From NCBI GenBank assembly GCA_965197635.1, contig CBDANN010000005.1, positions 1 to 64,000 on the forward strand: 64,000 nt of DNA, in the 5' to 3' direction. Positions 25,512 to 34,571 of this stretch are shown here, one piece after another. The notes below the pieces were generated by a model. It was not told the origin of the DNA, did not search any database, and worked only from the letters and a program-made list of their open reading frames with translations. Position 1 is the first letter of the stretch. Every line of letters starts with the position of its first letter. The stretch is from Bin87 sp965197635 (GTDB lineage Bacteria > Chloroflexota > Dehalococcoidia > Lucifugimonadales > UBA3495). The translations under genes and the position numbers were made by a program.

Positions 25512-25538
25512 GAGCCTGCCCCGTATTCGATACGGGGT
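25512..25538. repeat. 27-bp palindromic element inserted in-frame in IS1380 transposase
   Basis: CCCCGTATTCGATACGGGG preceded by GAGCCTG. It adds nine codons (SLPRIRYGV) between LAVQ and MAHNLARW, which are adjacent in other family members (from memory). It is the same palindrome family as 14775-14800. Confidence 0.75.
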
Positions 25539-25692
25539 GATGGCCCATAACTTGGCCCGCTGGACCACACGCATCGGTTTGGGTGAGCAGGTGATCACCA
25601 CCAAGACCCTCCGGCTGCGCTTCTTCTCCCTGGCCGGACGGATCACCCGCAAGGCACGCCGCCTCACCTTGCATCTCCCCCAGGGCTGGCCC

Positions 25693-25875
25693 CTGACAGG
25701 GGTAGGTATTTTCGTGCCATGTTTATGACCCTCATTTCAGACGATGGCTCACTCAGTGATTTTCAAACCTGAAAACTCGGCTTTGGTTCGGTTTCAAGGC
25801 CCGGAGGATTCCATGCCCGACTCCGGTAAATTCAAGGATTTATACCTAAATTCAGCCCATACCTACCCCTGTCAG
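25693..25875. mobile_element. 183-bp MITE with 17-bp inverted repeats and 11-bp target duplication
   Basis: The ends CTGACAGGGGTAGGTAT and ATACCTACCCCTGTCAG are perfect complements. AGGGCTGGCCC flanks both sides (25682-25692 and 25876-25886). No coding capacity. An 11-bp duplication is typical of IS4-family transposition, so an IS4-type element probably mobilised it. Exact excision restores the IS1380 frame. Confidence 0.88.
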
Positions 25876-26211
25876 AGGGCTGGCCCTGGGAAAACCAGTT
25901 CAGCTCCGCCCTGGCACGATTGCGCGCCCTGCCACTCCCTTCCTCACGCCGCCCTCGGCCTTTGACCTGTCCACGATGACGCCCCACGCTTGGCCGATCA
26001 GCGCCCAGGCTGGGCTCCTGACGGTCTCCGCCTGCGATCTACGCTGAAAATCGCGCCCAGCCCCGCTATCACAGGCCGTCAACATCCCTCTGGCGTGGCC
26101 GCCACACTCCGCATCGTCCATCTCACCGACATCAAGCCCCCGCCAACCCGTTCCCTGACCCCGCATCCGTCGTCTCACCACCGCCGCGGTATCCCTTCGG
26201 TGGATTCGGGT

Positions 26212-26425
26212 TAATATTACAGTTGCACTTGAATTGAAGGCCTCTGAAAGTGTCTCTTGTAATGGATTCCAAGGCTCGGGCTTGGTGCCACCGGCTCCAC
26301 CATGGCTGCCATATAGGTAGGTCAGCGCCCTCATAAAGTAGTCACAGCAACCTGCATAACAGCCGTCTAACTTCGGGCACGGTCAGCGACATGAGCCCTT
26401 CCTTCGATGCGCGGCTGTAATATTA
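26212..26425. mobile_element. 214-bp MITE-like element with IS701-type ends
   Basis: TAATATTACAGTTGC at the left and GCGGCTGTAATATTA at the right pair as inverted repeats with two mismatches, flanked by TTAA, a YTAR-type site. The ends resemble those of the IS701 copy at 33101-34571. No transposase is encoded. It lies just downstream of the surface protein terminator. Confidence 0.6.
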
Positions 26426-26427
26426 AG

Positions 26428-26450
26428 CAAAGAGGGCCATTTGCCTCTTG
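26428..26450 (-). terminator. Probable terminator of the surface protein gene
   Basis: On the minus strand AAGAGGCAAATGGCCCTCTTTGC-like sequence forms a stem of about 6-7 bp, followed by TTAAT. It lies about 50 bases after the stop of the 26502-29486 gene. Confidence 0.45.
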
Positions 26451-26501
26451 TCCCACACCGGCGTGCCGGAGATTTCCCGTCCTCGCGTAGTACGATTTTG
26501 A

Positions 26502-29486
26502 TCAATCTGTCGGGCCGGTAACCGCCAATTCCAACGCGGTGGACAGCTTGCGACCGTCATCAGTGCAAATCGCCCCTTGTTCATTGCAACTTGGAGGTGT
26601 CGGCAAGACAACGGTTACATCCGTATTGCCGTTGGGTTCGACGGTAATCTCCCAACGAACGTTGCTGGGTTTGGCCAGGCGTCGTGCTTTGGTCACCTCG
26701 CCTCCGCTCACCGTGAACGCATGGTCCCGGAGAGTGACGTAACTAAGGGGAAAATCCTCACTGAAGCGGAGCTCGAACGTGAACCCGGTTGTGCCGTCAT
26801 GAGCAGCCGGAGCTGCCCGGAACTCGGCGGTCAACGGTGGCGGCAAGACGTACACGGTTGAGCTCGTGAGTGTTTCAGCATTGCCCGCGTCATCAGTGAA
26901 ACTTGCTCGGACCTTTACGTTTTTCCCGGCCTGCGCATCAGTTAGGGTGTAGGTGGAGCCACCGGCCGCAGAGATGTCCGACTTAGTGTTTCCGTCGACC
27001 ACGACCCACTGGAAGGTGAAGGTGGCGCTTTCGAGGCCATCATTGTCCGTGATGCCCGACGCAGACGCGGTGAGGGTTTCGCCAACTTGGGCTGTGCCGA
27101 TGATCAACGGCGCTCCGGCCGCCGGGGTATTCTTCGGTTCGGTTGCCTGGCTGGCATCGGGTGGTCCAGAGATGGTAGCTTCTGGTCGGTTGGTCAACAG
27201 CATACCGTCGGCGTTGCACGGCGCTCCCTGAATGTCGCAGGCACGCTCTTTGGTCAGGGAGACAATCACGTCGTCGTCACCCTCGGGTTCCACCGTTATT
27301 TCCCAGAGGTCGTTCCGCCGGTCCACTCGCCTGGTGTGGGTGATGTCGCCGTTGGTCACCACGAAAGAATGGTCCCGAAAGTCCCTCCAGCCGATGACAA
27401 TGCCTTGGTTGAAGTCCACACGCATCACGAAAGAATCCGCGCCGTTGTGCGACGCGGGCACGTTCTGAAATTCGGCGGTGAGCGGCGGCGGCGGCACGTA
27501 CACGCTCGAACTGGCGAGTGTTGCGGCATTGCCGGCATCGTCGTTGAAACTCACTCGCACTCTGACATTCTCACTGGCCTGTGCGTCGGTCAACGTGTAG
27601 GTCGAGGCCGTGGCGCCGGAGATGTCCGCCTCTGTGTTTCCGTTGACCGTGACCCACTGGAAAGCGAAAGTGGCGTTGTCCAGTCCGTCATCGTCGGTTA
27701 TGTCCGACGTTGACGCGGTCAGGGTTTCGCCGACCTGCGCGGTCCCGGTGATCGACGGCGCCCCGGACGCCGGAGTGTTGGCGGGGTCTTGTTGATCCGC
27801 TTCCGGAGCGCCGTCACCAGCCGAAATCAGGAAATCCCGTTCGGCACGGCTCGCCCACGGCAGTGCCGCGATCTTCACCCTCTCCGCCTCAAGTCCGTAC
27901 AAAGTAAGATTATCGGGAGTGTGCTCGGCGCAGAGCATTCGCAACATGTACATCCGGCAGCTGGCATGCCATCCAGGCCGCTTCCCGAGTTCGGCGGCGG
28001 CGTAATCCACGGTGTACCCATCGGCCACCTTTACGATGAGGAAGCGTAGGAGTACGCACACTCCGTTATCGGCGATGACGCGGCCCCAACCCAGGCTTTC
28101 GTTGCATACCGGGCTGCGCACGTTCACGGTATAGGTCTTGGCGGTCCCGTCCTGGGCGGTCACGGTGACGGTGATGGGCACGTCGCCGTCATCTATCTCC
28201 GCCTGATGACCATCCGCGTCGGCGTCAGCATCAGACGGCTCGATGCCCGTGACAGCGGCCTTGACCTGGCGCGGCTGGGCCGAGACGGTGACCTGCCGCA
28301 CGGGGTCCGATTTGGTCACCGTGTAGCTTGTCGTGGCCGGATCGAAGCCGGGAACTTCGGCGCCGTCCACGGCGAGGCTACGGAGGTCGGCGTTGCTGGA
28401 AAGGGGCATGTTGTATGAGAAGATTCGGGCGATGTGGCCGTGGACCACCCACATCGTGTCGCCGTCCGACCAGATGCCGGACATATAGTTGAAATTGGAG
28501 CTTGGCAGCGTATCGAAAACCCTGCCGGGGATGGCGGTCTTGCTATCCAGGTCGAAGGCCTGGATGACCTTGCCTCCGAAAGCCACCCACATCGTAACGC
28601 CGTCGGACCACATGCTCTTCGGGCTGCCATGATCGGAGCCGAGGTCGAAATCCCGGGATTGGTCCCGTGACCCTCCGGCCAGCCGGTAGGCGATCAGCTT
28701 GCCGACGCGGTGTTCCGCCACCCAAATTGTGTGCCCGTCGGACCAGATACCGGCCGGTTCGCTTTGCCCGTCCAATGCGTCGAGGGTGATGTCGCTGTCC
28801 CCCTGTCGAAGGCCGTTCTCCAAAGCATAGGCGTAGAGTTTTTGGTCATCACCGTCCGCCACCCACACGGTCTGTCCGTTGGACCAGATCCCGCTGGCGC
28901 TGTGGTTCTGGGCGTACAGGGCGATATGTTTTTCCGCATCCCGCGAGCCGTCGCGGTTGTAGGCGTACAGCTTGTGGTCGAAGTAGTCGGCAATCCAGAA
29001 GGTTGTGCCGTTGCCCCAGATGCCCCAGGGCTGCCGGTTCTCCGCGACCCGCAGGCCATCCAGGTCGTCGGTGACCTTCCAGCCGTAGGCTTCAGTGGAG
29101 CTCCACCCCATCGTCACTGTGTACGTCCGCATGGTGGTGGTGTCTTCGGCCGCGACGGTGATTGTCAGGCCTTGGGCTCGGCGGCCCAGGTCAACCTGGT
29201 AGCCCGTGGTTTCCGTGTCGGCATCGGGCCGGTTGAGCGTGACGGTCGCGCCGCTGTGGGTTGGAGTGGCGTTGACGGTCACCTGTGTCACCGTATCGTC
29301 CACCGGAACAGCGTAGTCGGTTTGGCCAGGGGAGAAGTCCGTGATGGTCCCGGGACTCACCGTCAGGGCGCTCAGGGTGGCATCGCTGCTCTGGGCCTCG
29401 GCGGGTGTGAATGTGAAAAAGACCAGGGCCACCGGAACTGCCATAGCGAGCGCGCCGGCAACCATGAAGAACAGTCTGGATTTCAT
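26502..29486 (-). CDS. Secreted cadherin-like/propeller/Ig-like surface protein (994 aa)
   Basis: The ATG at 29484-29486 follows AGGAG. Residues 1-32 are a signal peptide (MKSRLFFMVAGALAMAVPVA, cut after AEAQ). About 33-125 is a cadherin-like beta-sandwich (LSALTVSPGTITDFSPGQTDYAV). About 130-360 has propeller-type repeats built on GIWSDGHTIWVAE and LYAY. A second cadherin-like domain (about 365-455) precedes a Cys-containing region with VCNESLGWGRVIADNGVCVLL. Two Ig-like units follow (GETLTASTSDITDDDGLDNA, FQWV). It has no visible anchor. Roles in adhesion or extracellular binding are inferred. It is codirectional with the two other secreted-protein genes. Confidence 0.85.
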   Translation of the reverse strand: MKSRLFFMVAGALAMAVPVALVFFTFTPAEAQSSDATLSALTVSPGTITDFSPGQTDYAVPVDDTVTQVTVNATPTHSGATVTLNRPDADTETTGYQVDLGRRAQGLTITVAAEDTTTMRTYTVTMGWSSTEAYGWKVTDDLDGLRVAENRQPWGIWGNGTTFWIADYFDHKLYAYNRDGSRDAEKHIALYAQNHSASGIWSNGQTVWVADGDDQKLYAYALENGLRQGDSDITLDALDGQSEPAGIWSDGHTIWVAEHRVGKLIAYRLAGGSRDQSRDFDLGSDHGSPKSMWSDGVTMWVAFGGKVIQAFDLDSKTAIPGRVFDTLPSSNFNYMSGIWSDGDTMWVVHGHIARIFSYNMPLSSNADLRSLAVDGAEVPGFDPATTSYTVTKSDPVRQVTVSAQPRQVKAAVTGIEPSDADADADGHQAEIDDGDVPITVTVTAQDGTAKTYTVNVRSPVCNESLGWGRVIADNGVCVLLRFLIVKVADGYTVDYAAAELGKRPGWHASCRMYMLRMLCAEHTPDNLTLYGLEAERVKIAALPWASRAERDFLISAGDGAPEADQQDPANTPASGAPSITGTAQVGETLTASTSDITDDDGLDNATFAFQWVTVNGNTEADISGATASTYTLTDAQASENVRVRVSFNDDAGNAATLASSSVYVPPPPLTAEFQNVPASHNGADSFVMRVDFNQGIVIGWRDFRDHSFVVTNGDITHTRRVDRRNDLWEITVEPEGDDDVIVSLTKERACDIQGAPCNADGMLLTNRPEATISGPPDASQATEPKNTPAAGAPLIIGTAQVGETLTASASGITDNDGLESATFTFQWVVVDGNTKSDISAAGGSTYTLTDAQAGKNVKVRASFTDDAGNAETLTSSTVYVLPPPLTAEFRAAPAAHDGTTGFTFELRFSEDFPLSYVTLRDHAFTVSGGEVTKARRLAKPSNVRWEITVEPNGNTDVTVVLPTPPSCNEQGAICTDDGRKLSTALELAVTGPTD

Positions 29487-29616
29487 AGGATATCTCCTGG
29501 TAAATGAAGTTATTCGCGCCGGACCAACGCCCACCCGCACGCAGACAAAGGCCGCATTGGCCAATGGTGCGCAGGGGTTGGTGTTGGGGTTGGAGCCGGA
29601 AACCGCCATTCCCGCA

Positions 29617-31428
29617 TCACGCCCGGTTATGTGGGCGCAACAGGATAGTGGGCCGTCCCAGCACGTCCACCGCCTTGTCGAAGGTCAACGTCACCTCGAT
29701 GGTGTTCCCGAAGCGATAGAGGTTGTCGCTGGGCGGGGTTGAAGTGAGGCCGGAGCTGACGACGTAGGGAAGGACGCCATCTATCGGGTGGGCCGACTGG
29801 TGATCCAGGCCGGGGATAAAGGTGTTCGCCAAGCGGTCAGTGTTCGGGATCCGGGCGTCCCCAGAACCGGAGAAACTATCGCGTTGAACGACAGAAATCC
29901 CATCGTTGTCCACGTCGTTTTTGGCGACGTTGTAGCTGAAAACCAACGTATTGGTGAGCGACCCGGACTCGTACTTGGCGGTTTCCTGCCTGCCGGCGGT
30001 CCCGTCGCCGACCCAGATATCGATGCTGGGCTTGCCCCGCACGATGACCGGCTGGTCGTACTTGGCTGCAATCCGGATCCGATCCCGATAGGCCGAGCGG
30101 TCCGGCGGCGTGGAGCTAACGGAAATGCCGGTTACGTAGGGCCGCCCGTCAACGCTGTGACCGGACTGGCTGGACAATCCGGCGTAGGTGGGCAGAATCG
30201 AGTGCCCGCCGGAGACGCTTTTGATGGCGTCCCCGGCGGCGATGCCGTGCACCTGGCCGCTGCTGTCGACGAAACCCTCGTACACGCTGATGCCGTCGTA
30301 GTCGAACTCGCCCGGCGCGACCAGGTACCGGAACACCAGGGCGTCGGTGCCCGACCCGCTGTGGTACGAGGCCTCGACCCGTGAATCTTCGAAGTCGTCT
30401 ACCCGCAGGCCCAGCTTGGGGTTCCCATCGACGCGCACGGCCTGGCCGAACCGGACGGTTACGTCGATGGGCTCGTTGGCCCGGTAAAAATTGCGGTAGG
30501 CGGGCGCTGAGGTAACCTCGATTCCAGTCACATAGGCTTGTCCCTGCACCTTGTGGCCTGCTGCCTCAGGGATTCCCCAGTATTTGCTGTTCACAGCGGT
30601 GTTGTTGGCGGAGGTGATGATCGAGCCGGAGCCGCCGTAGTCGCTGTCGCCCACGCCTATGCCATTGGTATCCCGGTCCCTGGAGGCCACCTGGTACTGA
30701 AATGTAAGGATGTCGGTGCCGGAACCGCTGACGTACGCCACGTAACGCCGCGAGTCGGAACCCTTGCCGATATACAGGCCCAGGTTCACCGTCTCGCTCT
30801 GGACCGTGACGTTTTCGGTGAACTGCTGCTTGATGGTGATGGTCTCACCTACGAGATACGTGTCGGAAGGCGAGCCGTCCGTGGAGTCCCGGTCTGCACC
30901 AGGGCTGGAATCGATCCACGTCCGCCTGGCCCCCGGCCCTTCGTCGTCGTTGATCTCGACGGTGCAGGAGTCGGTACCGCCGGAAGAGTGGGCGTTTTCG
31001 ATTCTGAGCGTGAACGTCTCAACCGCGGTCTCGGAGTAACCGTCCTCGAGGGTCGTAATCACCCGCGACATGGCACCCAACGTCTGGGCTTCGACGGTGG
31101 TGCTCTCTTGCGCGACCCGGTCCAGCGGCTCGAAATCGGTGGCATCTGCGGTGCCGGCGACCGTTTGCCAATACACCTTTATCTGTTTGTTGTTGCCGTC
31201 GTTGGTGTGGTCGTTATTGGCCACCGACGCGCGAAAGTCGCTGCCTTCGGTGATGGTCAAACTGGGGCATTCCAAATATACGTTGCTTGCGTAATCGGAA
31301 TCACTCTGTGCCGACGCTGGCGCCGACGGCAATCCGTCCATCGCAAAAATCCCAATTGCGGCTACCACCAACGGCGCGACCAATAGCGCCCAGCGTTTCT
31401 CCCCGGCCATCGGCGACCATTTACTCAT
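29617..31428 (-). CDS. Secreted Calx-beta/repeat protein, probably C-terminally truncated (603 aa)
   Basis: The ATG at 31426-31428 is preceded by GGGAG. Residues 1-41 are a signal peptide ending SAPASAQ. About 50-150 is a Calx-beta-like domain (LTITEGSDFRASVANND, TFTLRIENAHSSGGTDSC). Three repeats of about 100 aa follow, each with a GSGTDxLVFxYxV...DxDxDGIxV signature. A fourth begins (NLYRFGNTIEVTLTFDKAVD) but stops at LRPHNRA, about a third of the way through, so the gene looks cut at its 3' end. The next secreted-protein gene starts 130 bases downstream. Confidence 0.8.
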   Translation of the reverse strand: MSKWSPMAGEKRWALLVAPLVVAAIGIFAMDGLPSAPASAQSDSDYASNVYLECPSLTITEGSDFRASVANNDHTNDGNNKQIKVYWQTVAGTADATDFEPLDRVAQESTTVEAQTLGAMSRVITTLEDGYSETAVETFTLRIENAHSSGGTDSCTVEINDDEGPGARRTWIDSSPGADRDSTDGSPSDTYLVGETITIKQQFTENVTVQSETVNLGLYIGKGSDSRRYVAYVSGSGTDILTFQYQVASRDRDTNGIGVGDSDYGGSGSIITSANNTAVNSKYWGIPEAAGHKVQGQAYVTGIEVTSAPAYRNFYRANEPIDVTVRFGQAVRVDGNPKLGLRVDDFEDSRVEASYHSGSGTDALVFRYLVAPGEFDYDGISVYEGFVDSSGQVHGIAAGDAIKSVSGGHSILPTYAGLSSQSGHSVDGRPYVTGISVSSTPPDRSAYRDRIRIAAKYDQPVIVRGKPSIDIWVGDGTAGRQETAKYESGSLTNTLVFSYNVAKNDVDNDGISVVQRDSFSGSGDARIPNTDRLANTFIPGLDHQSAHPIDGVLPYVVSSGLTSTPPSDNLYRFGNTIEVTLTFDKAVDVLGRPTILLRPHNRA

Positions 31429-31621
31429 AGGAAGCTCCCAACGCAATTTATGAGCCGGAAACGCCATCCGGGCGAGTGTCCCGTCGAGACCACGCCAAGC
31501 GGTTAGTTATTTCCCGGCTCGACGAAGGTTCTCTATGACATCAGCGGCCTGGTGAGCGTACCAAAGCAGTGTGAAGACGTCGTGAAAATACCGCCTGGGA
31601 TCATAAGAACATTGTGAAAAA

Positions 31622-31863
31622 CTTATCGGTGGTAGCGTCGGGATAGACCCTCCACGTCGCCGATGGTCAGCGTGGCGGCGGCGGTTCCCTCGCACGCGCG
31701 GGGATAGACCGGGTATTACGCATCGATCTTTGGGGACTATCCAGGTTCCCCCGCACGCGCGGGGATAGACCGTTGGGTCGTCAAGGTACTCCCTTTTGAT
31801 GACGGGTTCCCCCGCACGCGCGGGGATAGACCGTTCGCCCAGGATCTTATTTGGTTCCGCACC
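31622..31863 (+). CRISPR. Type I-E-like CRISPR array remnant (4 repeats), cut by IS630
   Basis: Three 28-bp repeats GGTTCCCYCGCACGC...GGGGATAGACC lie at 31683-31710, 31744-31771 and 31805-31832. A degenerate one at 31622-31649 keeps only the GGGATAGACC end. The three full spacers are all 33 nt (31650-31682, 31711-31743, 31772-31804). The repeat forms the CCCCGC-ACGC-GCGGGG hairpin of type I-E arrays. The fourth spacer starts at 31833 and is broken at 31864 by an IS630. No cas gene is in the window. Upstream, 31507-31620 holds only a short minus-strand reading frame of unknown value. Confidence 0.88.
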
Positions 31864-33099
31864 TAAACCAAAGCCAAGGTGAAACCCGCATCAATGGCGG
31901 GTAAATTGGAGGCAATTGAGGTAGTCGGTCGGGGGCATCGGAGGGGTTTGTCGTGGGCAAGCAAGAGATGGGGCCACTGCTGGAGCGGTGGCAAATGGAC
32001 GAGGCTGAGGTGCGACGGCGGATGTACCGAGGGCCGACACCTCGGGAGCGAGAACGCTGGCACGCGGTGTGGCTGTTGGCGCCGGGTTGGACGGCAGCGG
32101 CGGTAGGCCGAGCCTTGGATCGGGATGCCCACACCATAGGCCAATGGGCCACGACCTTCGCGGAGGGTGGTCCGAAGGCGCGGTCATTGGAGCAGTCGGG
32201 AGGTTCCCCCCCGCGCTGCCTGGGGAGCAGCAGGCGGAGTTGAAGGCGGCGGTGCGGGAAGCGCCCAACCAGGCGGGCATCGAGCTATCCAACTGGAACT
32301 GGAGGGCGGTGCGCCGGTTGGTGGAGGAAAGGTTCGGGTTGGCGCTGGGCCGGAGCAGTTGCTTGAACTACCGGCACCGGTTGGGGTTTGTGCTGAAGCG
32401 ACCCCAGAAGCGGTTGGTCAAGGCGGACCCAGCGCGCCGGGAAGCCTTTGTGGCGGAGTATGCGGCGTTGCTGGAGGCGGCGCGACGGACGGGAGCCAAG
32501 ATCTGCTTCGCTGACGAGGCGCACTCCCGTGCGGATGCAGAGCTGCGGGGCAAGTGGGTGCTGAAAGGGGAACCGGCCCTGGTGGGCTCCACCAGCCCAC
32601 GACGGGGTGAGAAGGTCAGCTACTACTCGGCGGTGTGCCTGGAGACCGGGGAGGTGGCGGCGATGGAACTGGAAGGCAACAGCAACTCCGAGACGTCAGC
32701 CGCCTTCCTGCGGCAACTGCGGGCGCGACACACCGAACCGCTGACCGTGATCTGGGACAACTCGCCAGCCCATCGGGGCGATGCCATCAGAGCCTACCGG
32801 GCCACACCGGGCCTGAACCCGCGCCTGGTCAACTTGCCCAGCTACAGTCCGGACTGCAACTCCGACGAAGCCATTTGGGGCTGGATACGTCAGGAGGCAA
32901 CAGCCAACCGGTGCCTGGGAACCCGTGCCGCCGTGCGGGAGAAAGTGGGCGACTTTTTCACCGATTTAGCCCACCGTCGGGAAGAAATCAAGCGCCGCTG
33001 CCGAACCGTCCTTCAGGCTCGTGCTGCAGGACTGACCGGCAACGCCCGCGCCAATGGTTCCGGCCCAGCAAATGTAGATTTCACTTTGGCTTCGGTTTA
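31864..33099 (+). mobile_element. IS630 family element (lineage C, copy 1)
   Basis: Ends TAAACCAAAGCCAAGGTGAAA and (complement) TAAACCGAAGCCAAAGTGAAA, TA at both edges, 1236 bp. It is inserted inside the last CRISPR spacer. The IS701 at 33101 later inserted into the TTAG at its right edge. Confidence 0.9.
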
Positions 33100-33100
33100 G
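31953..33100 (+). CDS. IS630 transposase (lineage C) made by -1 frameshift
   Basis: OrfA (31953-32243, 96 aa) has a helix-turn-helix (WTAAAVGRALDRDAHTIGQW) and ends LGSSRRS. OrfB continues in the -1 frame to 33100. The shift site is TTCCCCCCC at 32204-32212: the zero-frame codons CCC CCG can re-pair as CCC CCC. The joined product runs GGSPPALPGEQQAELKAAV and is about 380 aa. Catalytic residues are visible in FADEAHSRADAE, VIWDNSPAHRG and CNSDEAIWGW. No stop or indel breaks it, so it may be active. Confidence 0.85.
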
Positions 33101-34571
33101 TACTACAGTCGCGCTTGCCTTTGGTAGGATAGGCCCATGATTACTGGTGAGAGTGGAGGGTTGGAAATGGGTCAGACATTACTGGAGCGAGAGGCCGTGC
33201 TGGAGGAAACGCTGGACTGGGAGGCTGGGCTCCAGGCGCTGCACGGGCGTATCGCGTCGCGTTTCAGCCGCAGTGAGTCTCGGCAGCGGGCGCTGGCGTA
33301 CCTGCAAGGATTGCTGGGGTCGGTGGAGCGCAAGAACGGGTGGCAGTTGGCCGAATATGCTGGCGACGCCGCGCCCGACGGTGTGCAGCGTCTGCTGGCG
33401 GTGTACCACTGGGACGCGGACCAAGTACGGGACGACCTGCAAGGGTACGTGGTGGAGCATCTGGGCGACCCCGGCGGGGTGCTGGTGGTGGATGAGACGG
33501 GGTTTCTGAAGCAAGGCCAGAAGTCGGTGGGGGTGAAGCGTCAGTACAGCGGCACGGCGGGGCAGGTGGAGAACTGTCAGATCGGGGTGTTCCTGGCGTA
33601 TGGCAGCCGACGGGGCGCGGCCTTTCTGGATCGGGAGCTGTATCTGCCCCAGGAGTGGGCGGAGGATGTGGAGCGGCGGCGGGAAGCCGGTGTCCCGGAA
33701 GGGGTGGTCTTTCATACCAAAGCACAACTGGCTCAGGAGATGATCGCCCGCGCGGTGGCGGTTGGGGTGCCCTTTGCCGGGGTAACTGGGGATACGGTGT
33801 ACGGCAATGCGATTGGTCAAAGATCGTGTCAACTGCGACGGTGGCTGGAGGAACAGAGCCTGTCCTACGTGCTGGCGGTGAAGAACCAGATCTTTGAACA
33901 ATCGGCCGCTGTGGGCGGATACGGAGGATGGCTCGGCACAGGTGGCAGCCCGTGAACTGGCCCAGCAGATACCCGATAACCGGTGGCAACGTCTGAGCGC
34001 TGGGGAGGGCAGCAAGGGGCCGCGCCTCTACGATTGGGGTTGGTTGCCGATAGGACCCTGGTCAGCACTGGATCAGGGGCATTGGCTGCTGGTGCGTGCT
34101 TGGTGCGTTCGGGCATTGCCGATCCTGAGGAGCTGGCCTACTACGCCTGTTTTAGTACGGGAGAGGTATCGCTGGCGGAACTGGTGCGCGTGGCGGGCAC
34201 CCGGTGGATCATCGAAGACGCCTTCAAGGAGGCCAAACAGGAGGTGGGGCTGGATGAGTATGAGGTACGCCTGTGGGTCGGCTGGCACCGGCACATCACC
34301 CGGGCGCTGCTGGCCCATGCCTTTCTGGCGGTAATCCGGTCCTATGCCGCCGGTGGCGACGGTAAAAGGGGGATAGGTTCCCGGGAGAACTCATCCCGCT
34401 GACCGTGCCCGAGGTCAGACAGTTGCTGTGCCGGCTCCTGTGGCTGCCCCGTGGCAGTCCTGCCCTGACCATCCACTGGTCAGGCTGGAGACGGCGGCAC
34501 CAGGCCCGGGCCATGCAATGTCACTACCGGAGACACCTTCAGAAACCTGCTCCTCAAGAGCGACTGTAATA
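33101..34571 (+). mobile_element. IS701 family element (copy B), TTAG target duplication
   Basis: Ends TACTACAGTCGCGCTTG and (complement of the right end) TATTACAGTCGCTCTTG, flanked by TTAG at 33097-33100 and 34572-34575. The left TTAG belongs to the end of the IS630 copy, so this insertion is younger than that one. Confidence 0.9.
33137..34402 (+). pseudogene. IS701 transposase with several frameshifts
   Basis: The first frame (33137-33955) has VVDETGFLKQGQKSVGVKRQ, YSGTAGQVENCQIGVFLAYG and FAGVTGDTVYG with two catalytic Asp regions. The frame is lost near 33905. WADTEDGSAQVAARELAQQI continues in a second frame to about 34110. The last part (IADPEELAYYACFSTGEVSL, TRWIIEDAFKEAKQEVGLDE) lies in a third frame. 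It lacks the short palindrome seen in copy A. Not expected to be functional as sequenced. Confidence 0.85.

Larger units (their letters stand above)
24836..25979 (+). pseudogene. IS1380 family transposase remnant, interrupted by a MITE
   Basis: LAKEGARRHNYASQRGYHPL, LTVRADSGFYTHAIVAVCRK and RHAEIENAIRDLKYGVG are typical of IS1380. The N-terminal third is missing at 24836. A frameshift lies near 24953 (LMAR to RQGRAN). A 27-bp in-frame insert occurs at 25512-25538, and a 183-bp MITE interrupts the gene at 25693-25875. Removing the MITE and one 11-bp target copy gives HLPQGWPWENQFSSALARLR, the expected C-terminus, with a stop at 25977-25979. Confidence 0.85.

Noticed and set aside
25900..26334. 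144-codon minus-strand frame over the IS1380 end and MITE
   Set aside because: It spans a MITE end and the antisense of IS1380 coding sequence, with no family pattern.
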